Assembly (NCBI RefSeq): GCF_013204885.1
Contig: NZ_JABMKX010000009.1
Location: 1-64,000, forward strand
Length of the DNA stretch: 64,000 bases
Direction: 5' to 3'
From: Paenibacillus tritici
GTDB taxonomy: Bacteria; Bacillota; Bacilli; Paenibacillales; Paenibacillaceae
The position numbers and the translations under genes were made by a program. Shown piece after piece: positions 7,722-16,444 of the stretch (positions within the stretch are counted from its first letter, which is position 1; each line of letters begins with the position of its first letter). The notes beneath the pieces are model-generated. The model was not told the DNA's origin. It made no database searches and saw nothing but the letters and a program-made list of their open reading frames with translations.

Positions 7722-8405
7722 ATGCAGATTTCAGCATCACCATACATTTGGCCCTATGACGGCGCTATGGACCCGGCGAAGACGGCACTGATGATTATCG
7801 ACATGCAGACGGATTTTTGCGGCACAGGCGGGTACGTGGAAAGAATGGGCTATGACCTCTCTTTAACTGCAAGAGCAATTCAGCCCATCTCGCGGCTGCT
7901 GGCCCGCATCCGGGAGATTCCAGGGTTCACTGTGATCCATACCCGGGAGGGGCATAAGCCGGATTTGTCCGATCTGCCGGCCAATAAACGTTGGCGCAGC
8001 AAGCAAATCGGTGCCGAGATCGGTTCAGAAGGACCGGCGGGACGGATCCTTGTCCGGGGTGAGCGCGGCTGGCAGATCATTGATGAACTGGCACCTGTAC
8101 CGGGAGAGTACATTGTCGATAAGCCGGGCAAAGGCAGTTTTTATGCTACAGACCTGGATCTGATATTGAAGAATAAAGGGATTACCCACCTGATTCTGAC
8201 CGGAATCACGACGGATGTCTGTGTACACACAACGATGCGGGAAGCCAATGACCGCGGGTACGAGTGTCTGATCCTGGAGGATTGCACGGGGGCTACGGAT
8301 GAGGCCAATCACCTGGCGGCGCTGAGTATGGTCCAAATGCAGGGCGGTGTCTTCGGAAGTGTGAGTGATTCACAAGCGGTGCTGAAGGCGCTGGAGCAAT
8401 ATTAA
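7722..8405 (+). CDS. biuH: Biuret amidohydrolase (cysteine hydrolase, isochorismatase-like fold)
   Basis: A 227-residue cytoplasmic cysteine hydrolase. The catalytic triad reads D27 (IIDMQTDF), K134 (VDKPGKGSF) and C167 (GITTDVCVHTT). The long segments HTREGHKPDLSDLPANKRW and TTMREANDRGYECLILEDC are characteristic of biuret hydrolase BiuH, which splits biuret to allophanate and ammonia, and less of nicotinamidase or isochorismatase. The RutB ureidoacrylate hydrolases are the closest alternative. The operon also encodes a cyanuric acid hydrolase-family enzyme (makes the biuret precursor) and allophanate hydrolase (consumes the product), which strongly supports the biuret assignment. The GGGAGGGGAG ribosome site precedes ATG 7722. 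This is the first gene of the operon. Confidence 0.88.
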   Translation: MQISASPYIWPYDGAMDPAKTALMIIDMQTDFCGTGGYVERMGYDLSLTARAIQPISRLLARIREIPGFTVIHTREGHKPDLSDLPANKRWRSKQIGAEIGSEGPAGRILVRGERGWQIIDELAPVPGEYIVDKPGKGSFYATDLDLILKNKGITHLILTGITTDVCVHTTMREANDRGYECLILEDCTGATDEANHLAALSMVQMQGGVFGSVSDSQAVLKALEQY

Positions 8406-8439
8406 TAGTCCAAATAACATCATAAACGGGGGAATCACC

Positions 8440-9453
8440 ATGTGGAACAAGTCCAGATCTAAAGCGCTCATCCTGCTTACTTCACTGATGCTGCTCATCA
8501 CAGCCTGCGGCAATCATTCAGAGACCGGCAAGGCTGAGGGACAGGGAGCAGGCAGCTCCGGTGAGCTGAAGAAGGTTGTACTCAGGCTGAAGTGGATTCA
8601 CCAGGCACAGTTCGCCGGATTCTATACCGCAGTTGAAAAAGGCTTCTATAAGGAAGCGGGGCTGGATGTGGAGATTCGGCCGGGGGGCGCGGATTTCCCT
8701 GCGGTGCAGATGGTGGCTTCGGGCAGTGAGGAATTCGGGGTAACCGGTGCCGACCAGATTGTCATCGCCAGAGAGAAGGGCGTCCCGGTCCAAGCGTTGT
8801 CCGCGATATACCGCAAAACCCCGTTCGTCATGTTCGCGCTTAAAGAATCGGGCATTAAGACGATGGAGGATCTGGTCGGCCAGAAGGTAGGCATCAAGCT
8901 GGGCGGCAACGAAGAGCTGACCTTCCGTGCCATGGAGAAAAGCGCGGGCATCGACACTTCGCAAATTGAAGAGATGCCGATCAAATATGACCTCAGTCCG
9001 CTGTTGACCGGTCAAGTCAAAGCCTGGCCCGGATATGTAATTAATGAAGTGCTGGCTGTGCAGGAGCAGGGCAAGGAGGTCAATATTATTGACCCGAACG
9101 ACTATGGCATCAATTTCTATGCTGACACCCTCTTCACCACCGAGTCTGTGATCAAAAAAGACCCGGACATGGTCCGCAGCTTCGTGCAGGCCTCCATGAA
9201 GGGCTGGGATTATGCGCTGGATCACCCTGAGGAAGCGGCGGAATTCGGCCTGAAATACGGAGAAAAGCTTGATCTGAAGCATGAGGTCAGCATGATGAAG
9301 GCCAGTATCCCGCTGCTTCTGCCGGAGAAGCTTCCGCTGGGCTCGATGGAAGAGACAGCCTGGGAGACATTGCAGCAGAATCTGATTGACCTGGGCTTTG
9401 TGAAAAAGGGCCAGGATCTGGGCTCATTGTTCACCAACGAGTACTTGAAATAA
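8440..9453 (+). CDS. ABC transporter substrate-binding lipoprotein, NMT1/THI5 family
   Basis: A 337-residue extracytoplasmic binding protein. The N-terminus is a lipoprotein signal: a hydrophobic stretch ending in the lipobox LLITAC with Cys at about residue 23. The mature protein has the NMT1/THI5-like fold (LRLKWIHQAQFAGFYTAVEKGFY, GGNEE, PGYVINE), a family that binds pyrimidine-like molecules such as hydroxymethylpyrimidine precursors and other small N-heterocycles. It is followed by its ATPase after 12 bp and a permease. The catabolic genes around it point to cyanuric acid, barbiturate or biuret as ligand, but the ligand is inferred from context. It is paralogous to the binding protein at 47540-48646. 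Confidence 0.9.
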   Translation: MWNKSRSKALILLTSLMLLITACGNHSETGKAEGQGAGSSGELKKVVLRLKWIHQAQFAGFYTAVEKGFYKEAGLDVEIRPGGADFPAVQMVASGSEEFGVTGADQIVIAREKGVPVQALSAIYRKTPFVMFALKESGIKTMEDLVGQKVGIKLGGNEELTFRAMEKSAGIDTSQIEEMPIKYDLSPLLTGQVKAWPGYVINEVLAVQEQGKEVNIIDPNDYGINFYADTLFTTESVIKKDPDMVRSFVQASMKGWDYALDHPEEAAEFGLKYGEKLDLKHEVSMMKASIPLLLPEKLPLGSMEETAWETLQQNLIDLGFVKKGQDLGSLFTNEYLK

Positions 9454-9465
9454 GGAGGAACCCGT

Positions 9466-10272
9466 ATGACGACAGCGATGAAAGAACAGATGGATTCGGC
9501 TTCTGTGCAGAATCCCGGTACCAGGGAAACGATGCTCTCCTTACGCAATTGCTCCCTGTCCTTCGGCAATGTGCCTGTACTTGATAAGGTCAGTCTTGAT
9601 GTCTACCGCAATGAATTCATTTCCATTCTCGGACCGAGCGGCTGCGGGAAATCAACGACACTGCGGCTGATGCTGCGGCTGTTAAGCCCGGAAGCAGGCG
9701 GGGAGGTTGCGTATTCCTCCCCGGATCTGTCCCTCGGCATGGTCTTCCAAAAGCCTGTCCTGATGCCGTGGCTCAGTGCACTCCAGAATGTCATGCTGCC
9801 CCTTGAGCTGGGCGAGAAGAAATTCAGCAAAGGGGAGGCGCGGGACAAAGCGGAAAGCGCCCTGCGTCTCGTCGGCTTGCAGGATTACCTGAATCACTTC
9901 CCGCATCAGCTCAGCGGAGGTATGCAGCAGCGGGCGGCGATTGCCCGGGCCTTGGCTGCCGATCCGACCGTGCTGCTGATGGATGAGCCGTTCGGTGCGC
10001 TGGATGAGCTGACCCGCGAGAAGCTGAACTTCGAGCTGCTGCGGCTGTGGGAGAGCCCGGAGACCAGTCTTAGCAGCATTGTCATGGTGACCCATTCGAT
10101 TCATGAATCCGCGCTGCTGTCAGACCGGGTGGTCATGATGTCCCCCCGGCCCGCCGGTGTGACCGATATTATTCCGGTGGCGCTGCCATCGCCGCGTGAA
10201 GCGGGTATGGAAGAGCTGCCGGAATTCCACCGGACGGTCAAGGAATTGAGAAAGCGGGTGAAGCACTTATGA
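9466..10272 (+). CDS. ABC transporter ATP-binding protein (SsuB/ThiZ-like)
   Basis: A 268-residue ATPase of the nitrate/sulfonate/taurine-type importer family. Visible motifs: Walker A GPSGCGKST (about residues 49-57), Q-loop VFQKPVLMPWLS, signature LSGGMQQR, Walker B VLLMDEPFGALD and the switch His in VTHSIHE. An N-terminal extension of about 25 residues precedes the first beta strand. It energises uptake with the neighbouring lipoprotein and permease. The stop overlaps the permease start (ATGA), so the two are translationally coupled. Confidence 0.92.
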   Translation: MTTAMKEQMDSASVQNPGTRETMLSLRNCSLSFGNVPVLDKVSLDVYRNEFISILGPSGCGKSTTLRLMLRLLSPEAGGEVAYSSPDLSLGMVFQKPVLMPWLSALQNVMLPLELGEKKFSKGEARDKAESALRLVGLQDYLNHFPHQLSGGMQQRAAIARALAADPTVLLMDEPFGALDELTREKLNFELLRLWESPETSLSSIVMVTHSIHESALLSDRVVMMSPRPAGVTDIIPVALPSPREAGMEELPEFHRTVKELRKRVKHL

Positions 10273-11030
10273 CGGCTATGACGGCGAGAATCAAAGACAG
10301 CCTGTACCCGGTCACGTTCGCGCTCGGCTTCCTGCTGCTGTGGGAGCTGGCGGTACGGCTCCTCTCGGTTCCAATGTATCTGCTGCCTGCTCCCACCCAG
10401 GTCGTATCGGCCATCGACGGCTCGTTATGGTCGCATACGCTGGTTACGCTGGGCGAATCCCTGACCGGATTCATCCTTGCGAACATACTTGGTCTTGCGA
10501 CTGCGGTTATTTTTGTCCATTCCAAGCCGATCGAGAAGGGGATGTTCCCGCTCGCTATCGCCCTTAAGACTACCCCGCTGGTGGCGCTGGCGCCGCTGCT
10601 GGTAGTGTGGATGGGGACCGGATATACCTCGAAGGTGATTGCCTCGATGCTGATCTGCTTTTTCCCGATTCTGGTGAACAGTGTCAAAGGTCTTAAGGCC
10701 ATTGAATACGAAGCCTGGGAGCTGTTCTCCACCTATAAAGGGACGAAGAGCGAAATCTTCTGGAAGCTGCGCCTGCCCACCAGCCTGCCTTATATCTTCT
10801 CCGCACTGAAAATCTCCACCTCGCTGGCCATTGTCGGAGCGATTGTCGGCGAATTTGTCGGAGCCAATAAGGGACTGGGTTATGTAGTGCTTGTCTCCTC
10901 TTATCATATGGACACTCCGGTGATGTTCTCGGCCATTATTGCTTCGGCGCTGTGCGGTCTGCTGCTGTTCTGGTGTATCGGACTGCTGGAGAAGAAGGTT
11001 ATTTTCTGGACAAGGAGTGAGGATCTATGA
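10269..11030 (+). CDS. ABC transporter permease, binding-protein-dependent
   Basis: A 253-residue inner-membrane permease of the SsuC/ThiX type with about six transmembrane segments. The EAA loop lies around EAWELFSTYKGTKSEIFWKLRLP (about residues 150-172), the docking site for the ATPase. It forms the channel of the importer with the two preceding genes. Its start overlaps the ATPase stop and its own stop overlaps the next start, an arrangement seen repeatedly in this operon. Confidence 0.92.
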   Translation: MTAMTARIKDSLYPVTFALGFLLLWELAVRLLSVPMYLLPAPTQVVSAIDGSLWSHTLVTLGESLTGFILANILGLATAVIFVHSKPIEKGMFPLAIALKTTPLVALAPLLVVWMGTGYTSKVIASMLICFFPILVNSVKGLKAIEYEAWELFSTYKGTKSEIFWKLRLPTSLPYIFSALKISTSLAIVGAIVGEFVGANKGLGYVVLVSSYHMDTPVMFSAIIASALCGLLLFWCIGLLEKKVIFWTRSEDL

Positions 11031-12145
11031 TGAAGTGCTCAGTGATCAAAATTCCCGCAGGTGCACCGCATGACATGTCCGGCCTGAAGGCATCGGCCGA
11101 AGAGGGGCTGTTCCGCCCGGAAGAAGTCGTAGCTGTGCTGGGGAAGACCGAGGGTAACGGCTGCGTCAATGATTTCACGAGGGGGTATGCCGTTATGGCC
11201 CTGAAGGACTTCTTTGCCGGAGCGGTAAAGGGAGGGGCTGCGGACATCTCTTATGTGATGTCAGGCGGAACGGAAGGCGTACTCAGTCCGCACTTCACGG
11301 TCATCAGCCGCAGCGGACAGGCGGGACTGGCATCGGAGCGGGAACGGGATCAGGATCAGTCGCAGGATCAGGAGCAGGGCCTAATTACCGGTGGTCCGAA
11401 ATCACTTGCCATCGGCGTCGCCAGAACCCGGGACTTCCTGCCGGAGGAGCTGGGACGGCTCAGTCAAGTAGACGCCGTGGCGGAGGCGGTGGCCCGGGCG
11501 GTCCGGGATGCCGGAATTACTTCGCTTCAGGATGTGCATTTTGTGCAAATCAAGTGTCCGCTGCTTACCGCAGAGCAGATCTATGACGCGCACAGCCGTC
11601 AGGTATCGCTCGTGACAGAGGATACCTACAAATCCATGGGGTATTCCAGAGGGGCCTCTGCACTGGGGGCTGCCGCCGCGCTGGGTGAAGTGGAGCGTTC
11701 GGCCTTAAGGGAAGAAGAGATCGGCGTGAACTGGGATAAATTCAGCCGGGTGGCGTCCACCTCGGCGGGCAGTGAGCTCGCTTGTTGTGAAGTGATTGTG
11801 TTCGGCAACTCGCAGTCTGCGGAAGGCCAGTATCACATCGACCATGCGGTCATGCAGGATGCTATCGACGGCGCGGCACTGCAAGGGCTGCTGGACCGGT
11901 ATCCCGGTGAAGAGCTGGTGCAGGTGCTTGCCAAGGCTGAAGCAGACCCGGACGGAGTGATCCGCGGACGGCGCCATATCATGCTGGATGACTCCGACAT
12001 TAATCATACCCGCCATGCGCGGGCCGTGGTCGGCGGTGTGCTTGCTTATGTCGGCGGCGATCCGATGATCTACGTATCCGGCGGGGGCGAGCATCAGGGA
12101 CCGAAGGGCGGAGGGCCGGTAGCGGCTGTCTTCCGCCGCAGATAG
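11027..12145 (+). CDS. Ring-opening amidohydrolase: cyanuric acid hydrolase / barbiturase family
   Basis: A 372-residue protein with the threefold-repeat 'toblerone' fold unique to cyanuric acid hydrolase and barbiturase. Each repeat supplies a Ser-Lys pair: K40 (GKTEGNGCVNDF) with S79 (MSGGTEGVLSPH), K176 (VQIKCPLLT) with the serine cluster S244-S249 (ASTSAGSELAC), and K303 (LAKAEADPDG) with S351 (YVSGGGEHQGP). RGRRHIMLDDSDINHTRHARA is also diagnostic. The enzyme hydrolyses cyanuric acid to carboxybiuret, which decarboxylates to biuret, or barbiturate to ureidomalonate. Biuret hydrolase and allophanate hydrolase in the same operon favour cyanuric acid. A Gln/Asp-rich insertion (about residues 102-120) encoded by GATCAG-like repeats is unusual. 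Start codons 11027 and 11030 are both possible. Confidence 0.88.
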   Translation: MMKCSVIKIPAGAPHDMSGLKASAEEGLFRPEEVVAVLGKTEGNGCVNDFTRGYAVMALKDFFAGAVKGGAADISYVMSGGTEGVLSPHFTVISRSGQAGLASERERDQDQSQDQEQGLITGGPKSLAIGVARTRDFLPEELGRLSQVDAVAEAVARAVRDAGITSLQDVHFVQIKCPLLTAEQIYDAHSRQVSLVTEDTYKSMGYSRGASALGAAAALGEVERSALREEEIGVNWDKFSRVASTSAGSELACCEVIVFGNSQSAEGQYHIDHAVMQDAIDGAALQGLLDRYPGEELVQVLAKAEADPDGVIRGRRHIMLDDSDINHTRHARAVVGGVLAYVGGDPMIYVSGGGEHQGPKGGGPVAAVFRRR

Positions 12146-12192
12146 CAGGCTTTTTACAAATATATAACTTATACATCATGGAGGAATGAACT

Positions 12193-12621
12193 ATGCATAC
12201 ACAGGAAACGGAAGTGCTGAGTGCTGCGGACATGACCTGGGAGTTAATGCCGAATCACATCGAGCTGTATCACCGGGAGATTGTCTCGGCAGAGCAGGCG
12301 GACCGCCTGGGTATCCGGATGAGCTCGATTCTGTGGGAGAAGCTGGGTATCGGCGGCCAGGTGTTGCCGCACTATCATGATGTAGTGGAGATCATCCATA
12401 TTACCGTGGGCGAGGTCAAGCTGCTCTGCGGGGAGGAATGGTACAGCTACCGGGCCGGGGATACCTTCCACGTGCCTGCGGGCGTAGTCCATTCGGTAAG
12501 GAATACAGGCGATTCGCCGTCCGAGCAGATCAGTATTTTTGTACCGGCGGAGACGGATGTGCCGGCGAACTGCTTTTTTGGCACCACTCTGATCGAGGAT
12601 ATCTATTCTTCCAAGCTATAG
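12193..12621 (+). CDS. Cupin-domain protein
   Basis: A 142-residue single-domain cupin. Motif 1 is HYHDVVEIIHITVGE (about residues 61-75), with His61, His63 and Glu67 as likely metal ligands. Motif 2 is AGDTFHVPAGVVHSV (about 88-102), with His101 as the further ligand. Its role is unknown. In ureide and pyrimidine clusters such small cupins are thought to be isomerases, hydrolases or ligand-binding accessories. It lies between the ring-opening hydrolase and the PucR regulator, 47 bp after the former, with a clear GGAGG site before ATG 12193. Confidence 0.82.
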   Translation: MHTQETEVLSAADMTWELMPNHIELYHREIVSAEQADRLGIRMSSILWEKLGIGGQVLPHYHDVVEIIHITVGEVKLLCGEEWYSYRAGDTFHVPAGVVHSVRNTGDSPSEQISIFVPAETDVPANCFFGTTLIEDIYSSKL

Positions 12622-12637
12622 CAAAGGCGGCGGAGCC

Positions 12638-14275
12638 ATGGGCAGCAATGTAATCACCGGTTTGACCTGCAGCGATATCCTGCTGATTCCCGATCTGAAA
12701 GAGGCGGTCCTGCTGGCCGGGGCGGGCGGTCTCGGGCGTTATATTAACCGGGTCAACGTGATGGAGGTTCCCGATGTGATTGACTGGGTGCGGCCGGGGG
12801 AATTTCTGATTACCAGCGGTTTCCCTTTTCATGACCAGCCCGAGCTGCTCGCCGAGATAATTCCCCAGTTGAACCAGAAGGGCGTATCGGCGCTGGGGAT
12901 CAAGACGAAACGTTATATTGCCGAGGTTCCGGCACGGGCACTGGAGCTGGCGGATCAGCTGGACTTCCCGATCTTCGAGCTGCCGGCCGCTACCTCGTTC
13001 TCCGATGTAGTGCGCGACATTATGGAACGGGTGCTGGTGCAGGAGGCCAGGGAGCTGTCCCAACTGCAGAGCCGCTTCCAAAAGCTGTCCAAGCAGCTTC
13101 TCCATGGCGATGGCATTGAGGATTTCCTGTTGACGCTGGACGGTATGCTGCATAATCCGGTCTTCCTGCTGGATGATACCGATCAGGTCTTCTGTTCTCC
13201 GCAGGCAGAGGCGCTGGAGCTGGCAGAGCAGCTCCCGGCATGGATGCAGCTGCGCCAGGAAGGCAGCCTCGGCATTACCTTCCTGACGGTCGGGGAGCGG
13301 CGCATACGCGCCTACGTCTCGGCAGTCAATGACAAGGGTGCGGATCAATGCCTGCTGGTGCTGCTGGAGTGGAACCGCGAGCTGTCGGTAGTGGACCAGT
13401 TAACCATTGACCGGGTCGGCGTGCTGGTCGGGCTGGAGATGATTAATGCCGGTGCCCGCCGGGAGGTTGAACTGAAATATGTCGACCAGTTCCTGCAGGA
13501 CTGGATCAGCGGCCGGATCGCCGCAGCCGAGGATCTGAAGCTGCGGGGCGAAGCGTGCGGCTGCCCGCTTCCTGAGCGCCCCCTGCGCGCCGTTACCGTC
13601 GGCTGGCTGGAGGCTCAGCCGGAGCTTAAGCAGCTGCAGCAGGTGGTGAAGCGGGTGCGCGCCCGGGCGGACCTCCAGCATGTGAAGCTGACCATCCTGG
13701 AAGGGGAGCTGGTCCTGACGGTGCCCGATCAGCCGGAGCTTCCGCTCGAAGAGACGCTGGGACGCCTGCTGGCTGAGATGAACCGGGTATTCGTAAGCGA
13801 GACCTGTGCCTTCTGTATCGGCGACCCTGCGGAAGGTCCCGACCAGGTGCGGTTCAGCTATGAGTCCTCGCGCAAAATCGCCCGCATCCGCCAGATCAGC
13901 GGCTACAGCGGAGCTTATGTGGACTACCGGAAGCTGGGTGTCTTCCGGCTGCTGTACCATCTGCCGGAGCTGGCGGAGATCAGCGAGTACAGAGACCAGT
14001 ATGTAGCTCCGCTGCTGGAGTATGACAGCAAGCATAATGCTTCTCTGCTGCTGACCCTCCAGCTCTATTTCAAATGCAATCGCAATATCAAACGGACGTC
14101 AGCCGAATTGTTCACTCATTATAATACGGTTACTTACCGGATAGACCGGGCCTGTGAGCTGCTGGGGCTAAGCCAGGATGACGGTGACGATATGCTGGAG
14201 CTGCAGCTTGCGCTTAAGCTGCATGAGATGGGCAAAGGCCGCAGGTTGCGTGCCGATGCGCAGAGAAGGAGATGA
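12638..14275 (+). CDS. PucR-family transcriptional regulator
   Basis: A 545-residue regulator with the PucR layout: an N-terminal PucR ligand-sensing domain (about residues 8-130, ending QEARELSQL), a central GGDEF-like/CdaR domain, and a C-terminal HTH_30 helix-turn-helix (about 475-530, FKCNRNIKRTSAELFTHYNTVTYRIDR). In Bacillus PucR controls purine and ureide catabolism. Here it most likely senses an intermediate of the operon it belongs to. It is unusual in lying inside the operon and not divergent from it, so it is autoregulated with the pathway genes. It is a paralogue of the regulator at 51495-53183. Confidence 0.9.
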   Translation: MGSNVITGLTCSDILLIPDLKEAVLLAGAGGLGRYINRVNVMEVPDVIDWVRPGEFLITSGFPFHDQPELLAEIIPQLNQKGVSALGIKTKRYIAEVPARALELADQLDFPIFELPAATSFSDVVRDIMERVLVQEARELSQLQSRFQKLSKQLLHGDGIEDFLLTLDGMLHNPVFLLDDTDQVFCSPQAEALELAEQLPAWMQLRQEGSLGITFLTVGERRIRAYVSAVNDKGADQCLLVLLEWNRELSVVDQLTIDRVGVLVGLEMINAGARREVELKYVDQFLQDWISGRIAAAEDLKLRGEACGCPLPERPLRAVTVGWLEAQPELKQLQQVVKRVRARADLQHVKLTILEGELVLTVPDQPELPLEETLGRLLAEMNRVFVSETCAFCIGDPAEGPDQVRFSYESSRKIARIRQISGYSGAYVDYRKLGVFRLLYHLPELAEISEYRDQYVAPLLEYDSKHNASLLLTLQLYFKCNRNIKRTSAELFTHYNTVTYRIDRACELLGLSQDDGDDMLELQLALKLHEMGKGRRLRADAQRRR

Positions 14276-14281
14276 AGCCTA

Positions 14282-16066
14282 ATGATGGCGACAACAGAAT
14301 GGCCTGCGAAGCTGACCGCCGGTTGGCTGCGCAGACGGTATTTGAGCGGCGCGCTGGACCCGGAGCAGGTGATCCGCGAGATCATCCGCCGCGCTGCACG
14401 CGATAAGGCAATGAACATCTGGATTGAGTCGCCTGCCGATGCGCAGATCCGTCCGTATCTTGAGGCACTCAGCGCGATGAATCCGCAGGAGTACCCGCTG
14501 TGGGGAATTCCGTTCGCGGTGAAGGATAACATTGATGTTAAGGGCCTGCCCACAACGGCGGCATGTCCCGAGTTCGCTTATCTGCCGGATCAGGACGCGG
14601 CGGTTGTGGCAAGATTAGTGGCTGCAGGAGCGATCCCTGTCGGCAAAAGCAATCTCGACCAGTTCGCCACCGGGCTGGTCGGGGTGCGCAGCCCTTACGG
14701 CGAGACGCATAACGCCCTGCGCCCGGAATACATCAGCGGCGGCTCCAGTGCCGGTTCAGCCGTTGCCGTTGCCCGGGGCCAGGCTGTGTTCAGCCTGGGC
14801 ACCGATACCGCCGGCTCGGGCCGTGTGCCTGCCGCGCTGAACGGGCTGGTCGGCTATAAGCCCAGCCTGGGCGCCTGGCCGGTGCGCGGCGTAGTCCCGG
14901 CCTGTGCCAGTCTGGATTGTGTCACGGTGTTTGCGCACAATCTGGAGGATGCGCTCGCGGTGGACCGTGCGGCGCGCGGCTTCGATGAAGCCGATCCCTG
15001 GTCGCGTTCCGTTAAGCTCCAGCCTGCCGGTCTGCCGGCGAAGCTGCTGCTGCCGGAAGCGCCGCCTGACTTCTATGGTCCCCATGCGGACGACTACCGT
15101 CAGGCCTGGGAACGGGCTGAAGCCGCAGTACAGGCATTGGGGCTGCCCGTTGAACGGGTGGACTGTACGCTGTTCTCCGAAGCGGCGTCAATTCTGTACG
15201 ATGGCCCATGGGTAGCCGAGCGCTGGGCCGGACTGGGTGAATTCGTAACGAAGCACCGGGAAGCTGTGCTGCCGGTAACGGAGTCTATCCTGTCGTCCGG
15301 GGCAGCGGAACGTCATACCGCAGCGGGCCTGTTCCAGGCGATGCACCGGCTGCAGCGCTATAAGCGGGAAGCGGAGGTGCTGCTGAGGGATGCCGTGCTG
15401 GTGCTGCCGACCTGCGGCGGAACCTGGAAGCGTGAGCAGGTAGCCGTCAATCCGGTAGGAGCCAACTCCGATATGGGGCGTTATACCAATCACTGCAATC
15501 TGCTCGATCTGTCAGCCGTGGCGCTTCCTGCCGGGGAGGCGGCCGAAGGGCTGCCCTTCGGCATTACGCTGTTCGCTCTGGCGGACAGTGAGCATCTGCT
15601 TGCCGGAGCAGGTGCTCAGTTGCTGGCAGAGAGCGGCTCGGCGGAAGGGGCTGCGGATAATGCTGCTGATGATGCTGTACCTCCCGGCATGATCACCCTG
15701 GCTGTCTGCGGGCTTCATATGCGCGGCTTCCCGCTGGAGAAGCAGATGCTGGAGCATGGTGCCCGGTTCTGGCAGGAGGCAAGGACAGCCCCTTGCTATG
15801 AACTGGTCAAGCTCCAGACCGTGCCGCCCAAGCCCGGCCTGCTCAGACAAGCGGCAGGGGGAGGCAGTGTCGAGCTGGAGCTGTGGCAGATGCCGGTGGC
15901 ATCGCTGGGATCGTTCGCGTCGCTCATTCCTGCCCCGCTGGGCCTGGGGCGGGTGACACTTGCGGACGGCCGGGAAGTGACTGGCTTCATCTGTGAAGGG
16001 TATGCCGCGGCCGGAGCCGAGAATATTACGGCGTACGGGGGCTGGAGATATTTGCCCGTGCATTGA
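14282..16066 (+). CDS. atzF: Allophanate hydrolase (AtzF type)
   Basis: A 594-residue two-domain enzyme that converts allophanate to CO2 and ammonia. The N-terminal amidase-signature domain has the Ser-cisSer-Lys triad: K81 (PFAVKDNIDV), S155 (ISGGSSAGSA) and S179 (GTDTAGSGRVPA). The C-terminal domain (about residues 470-594, VCGLHMRGFPLEKQML through GFICEGYA) matches the small second domain of AtzF-type enzymes. It lacks the biotin-dependent urea carboxylase partner, so it serves the cyanurate/biuret route and not urea. The Asp/Ala-rich linker (about 455-470) looks flexible. It is the last gene of the operon; a strong terminator follows at 16094. The SD AGAAGGAGA lies in the end of the pucR gene. 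Confidence 0.93.
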   Translation: MMATTEWPAKLTAGWLRRRYLSGALDPEQVIREIIRRAARDKAMNIWIESPADAQIRPYLEALSAMNPQEYPLWGIPFAVKDNIDVKGLPTTAACPEFAYLPDQDAAVVARLVAAGAIPVGKSNLDQFATGLVGVRSPYGETHNALRPEYISGGSSAGSAVAVARGQAVFSLGTDTAGSGRVPAALNGLVGYKPSLGAWPVRGVVPACASLDCVTVFAHNLEDALAVDRAARGFDEADPWSRSVKLQPAGLPAKLLLPEAPPDFYGPHADDYRQAWERAEAAVQALGLPVERVDCTLFSEAASILYDGPWVAERWAGLGEFVTKHREAVLPVTESILSSGAAERHTAAGLFQAMHRLQRYKREAEVLLRDAVLVLPTCGGTWKREQVAVNPVGANSDMGRYTNHCNLLDLSAVALPAGEAAEGLPFGITLFALADSEHLLAGAGAQLLAESGSAEGAADNAADDAVPPGMITLAVCGLHMRGFPLEKQMLEHGARFWQEARTAPCYELVKLQTVPPKPGLLRQAAGGGSVELELWQMPVASLGSFASLIPAPLGLGRVTLADGREVTGFICEGYAAAGAENITAYGGWRYLPVH

Positions 16067-16093
16067 ATGGCGGCTCCTGTGGGAGCGTGCGAA

Positions 16094-16130
16094 CGCCCCG
16101 CAAGCAGGAGTATGGCTTGCGGGGCGATTT
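16094..16130 (+). terminator. Rho-independent terminator of the cyanurate operon
   Basis: A perfect 12-bp GC-rich stem, CGCCCCGCAAGC with GCTTGCGGGGCG, separated by 9 nt and followed by ATTTGAT. It lies 28 bp after the allophanate hydrolase stop. The T-run is weak. Confidence 0.75.
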
Positions 16131-16229
16131 GATGTGCATGTAAAGCGGTGTGGATTCAAGCTGTTCATGCCCGCTGAAACCAATGCCGTCCTTTGCAAGA
16201 CGCCAAAGCCGTTTCCGCTTGTATTTCGG

Positions 16230-16378
16230 TATATTCGGTATGCTTAATTGCACTTTGTACAACTGAATCGGCTGATTCTTCAACACTTACAGGCAGATTT
16301 AGTTGTACGGACTACAGTTATCAGAGGCAAGCCGGCCTTTTTGCTGTTTTTAATTGTACATTTTACAACTATCACTGA
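16230..16378. repeat. Dispersed palindromic-module repeat, copy 1 (three modules)
   Basis: This stretch is closely similar to 57932-58140. It carries three degenerate palindromic modules of about 22 nt, roughly TTTARTTGTAC...TACAACTA, starting at about 16244, 16298 and 16348, that is spaced 54 and 50 nt apart. The last two (with TTTAGTTGTAC and TTTAATTGTAC cores) are almost identical between copies, as are the flanks GGCAGATT and ATCACTGA. No open frame runs through it. Confidence 0.7.
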
Positions 16379-16400
16379 TCTGCACCAACCTGCACCAAAA

Positions 16401-16444
16401 AAAGGGACCCTCCCAAGCTTATAGCTTGTGGAAGAGTCCCTTTT
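16401..16444 (-). terminator. Terminator overlapping the end of the FUSC gene
   Basis: A long imperfect stem, AAAGGGACCCTCC with GGAAGAGTCCCTTT, enclosing AAGC/GCTT. Minus-strand reading ends in CCCTTTTTTT. The stop codon of the FUSC gene (16419-16421) lies inside the hairpin. Confidence 0.75.
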
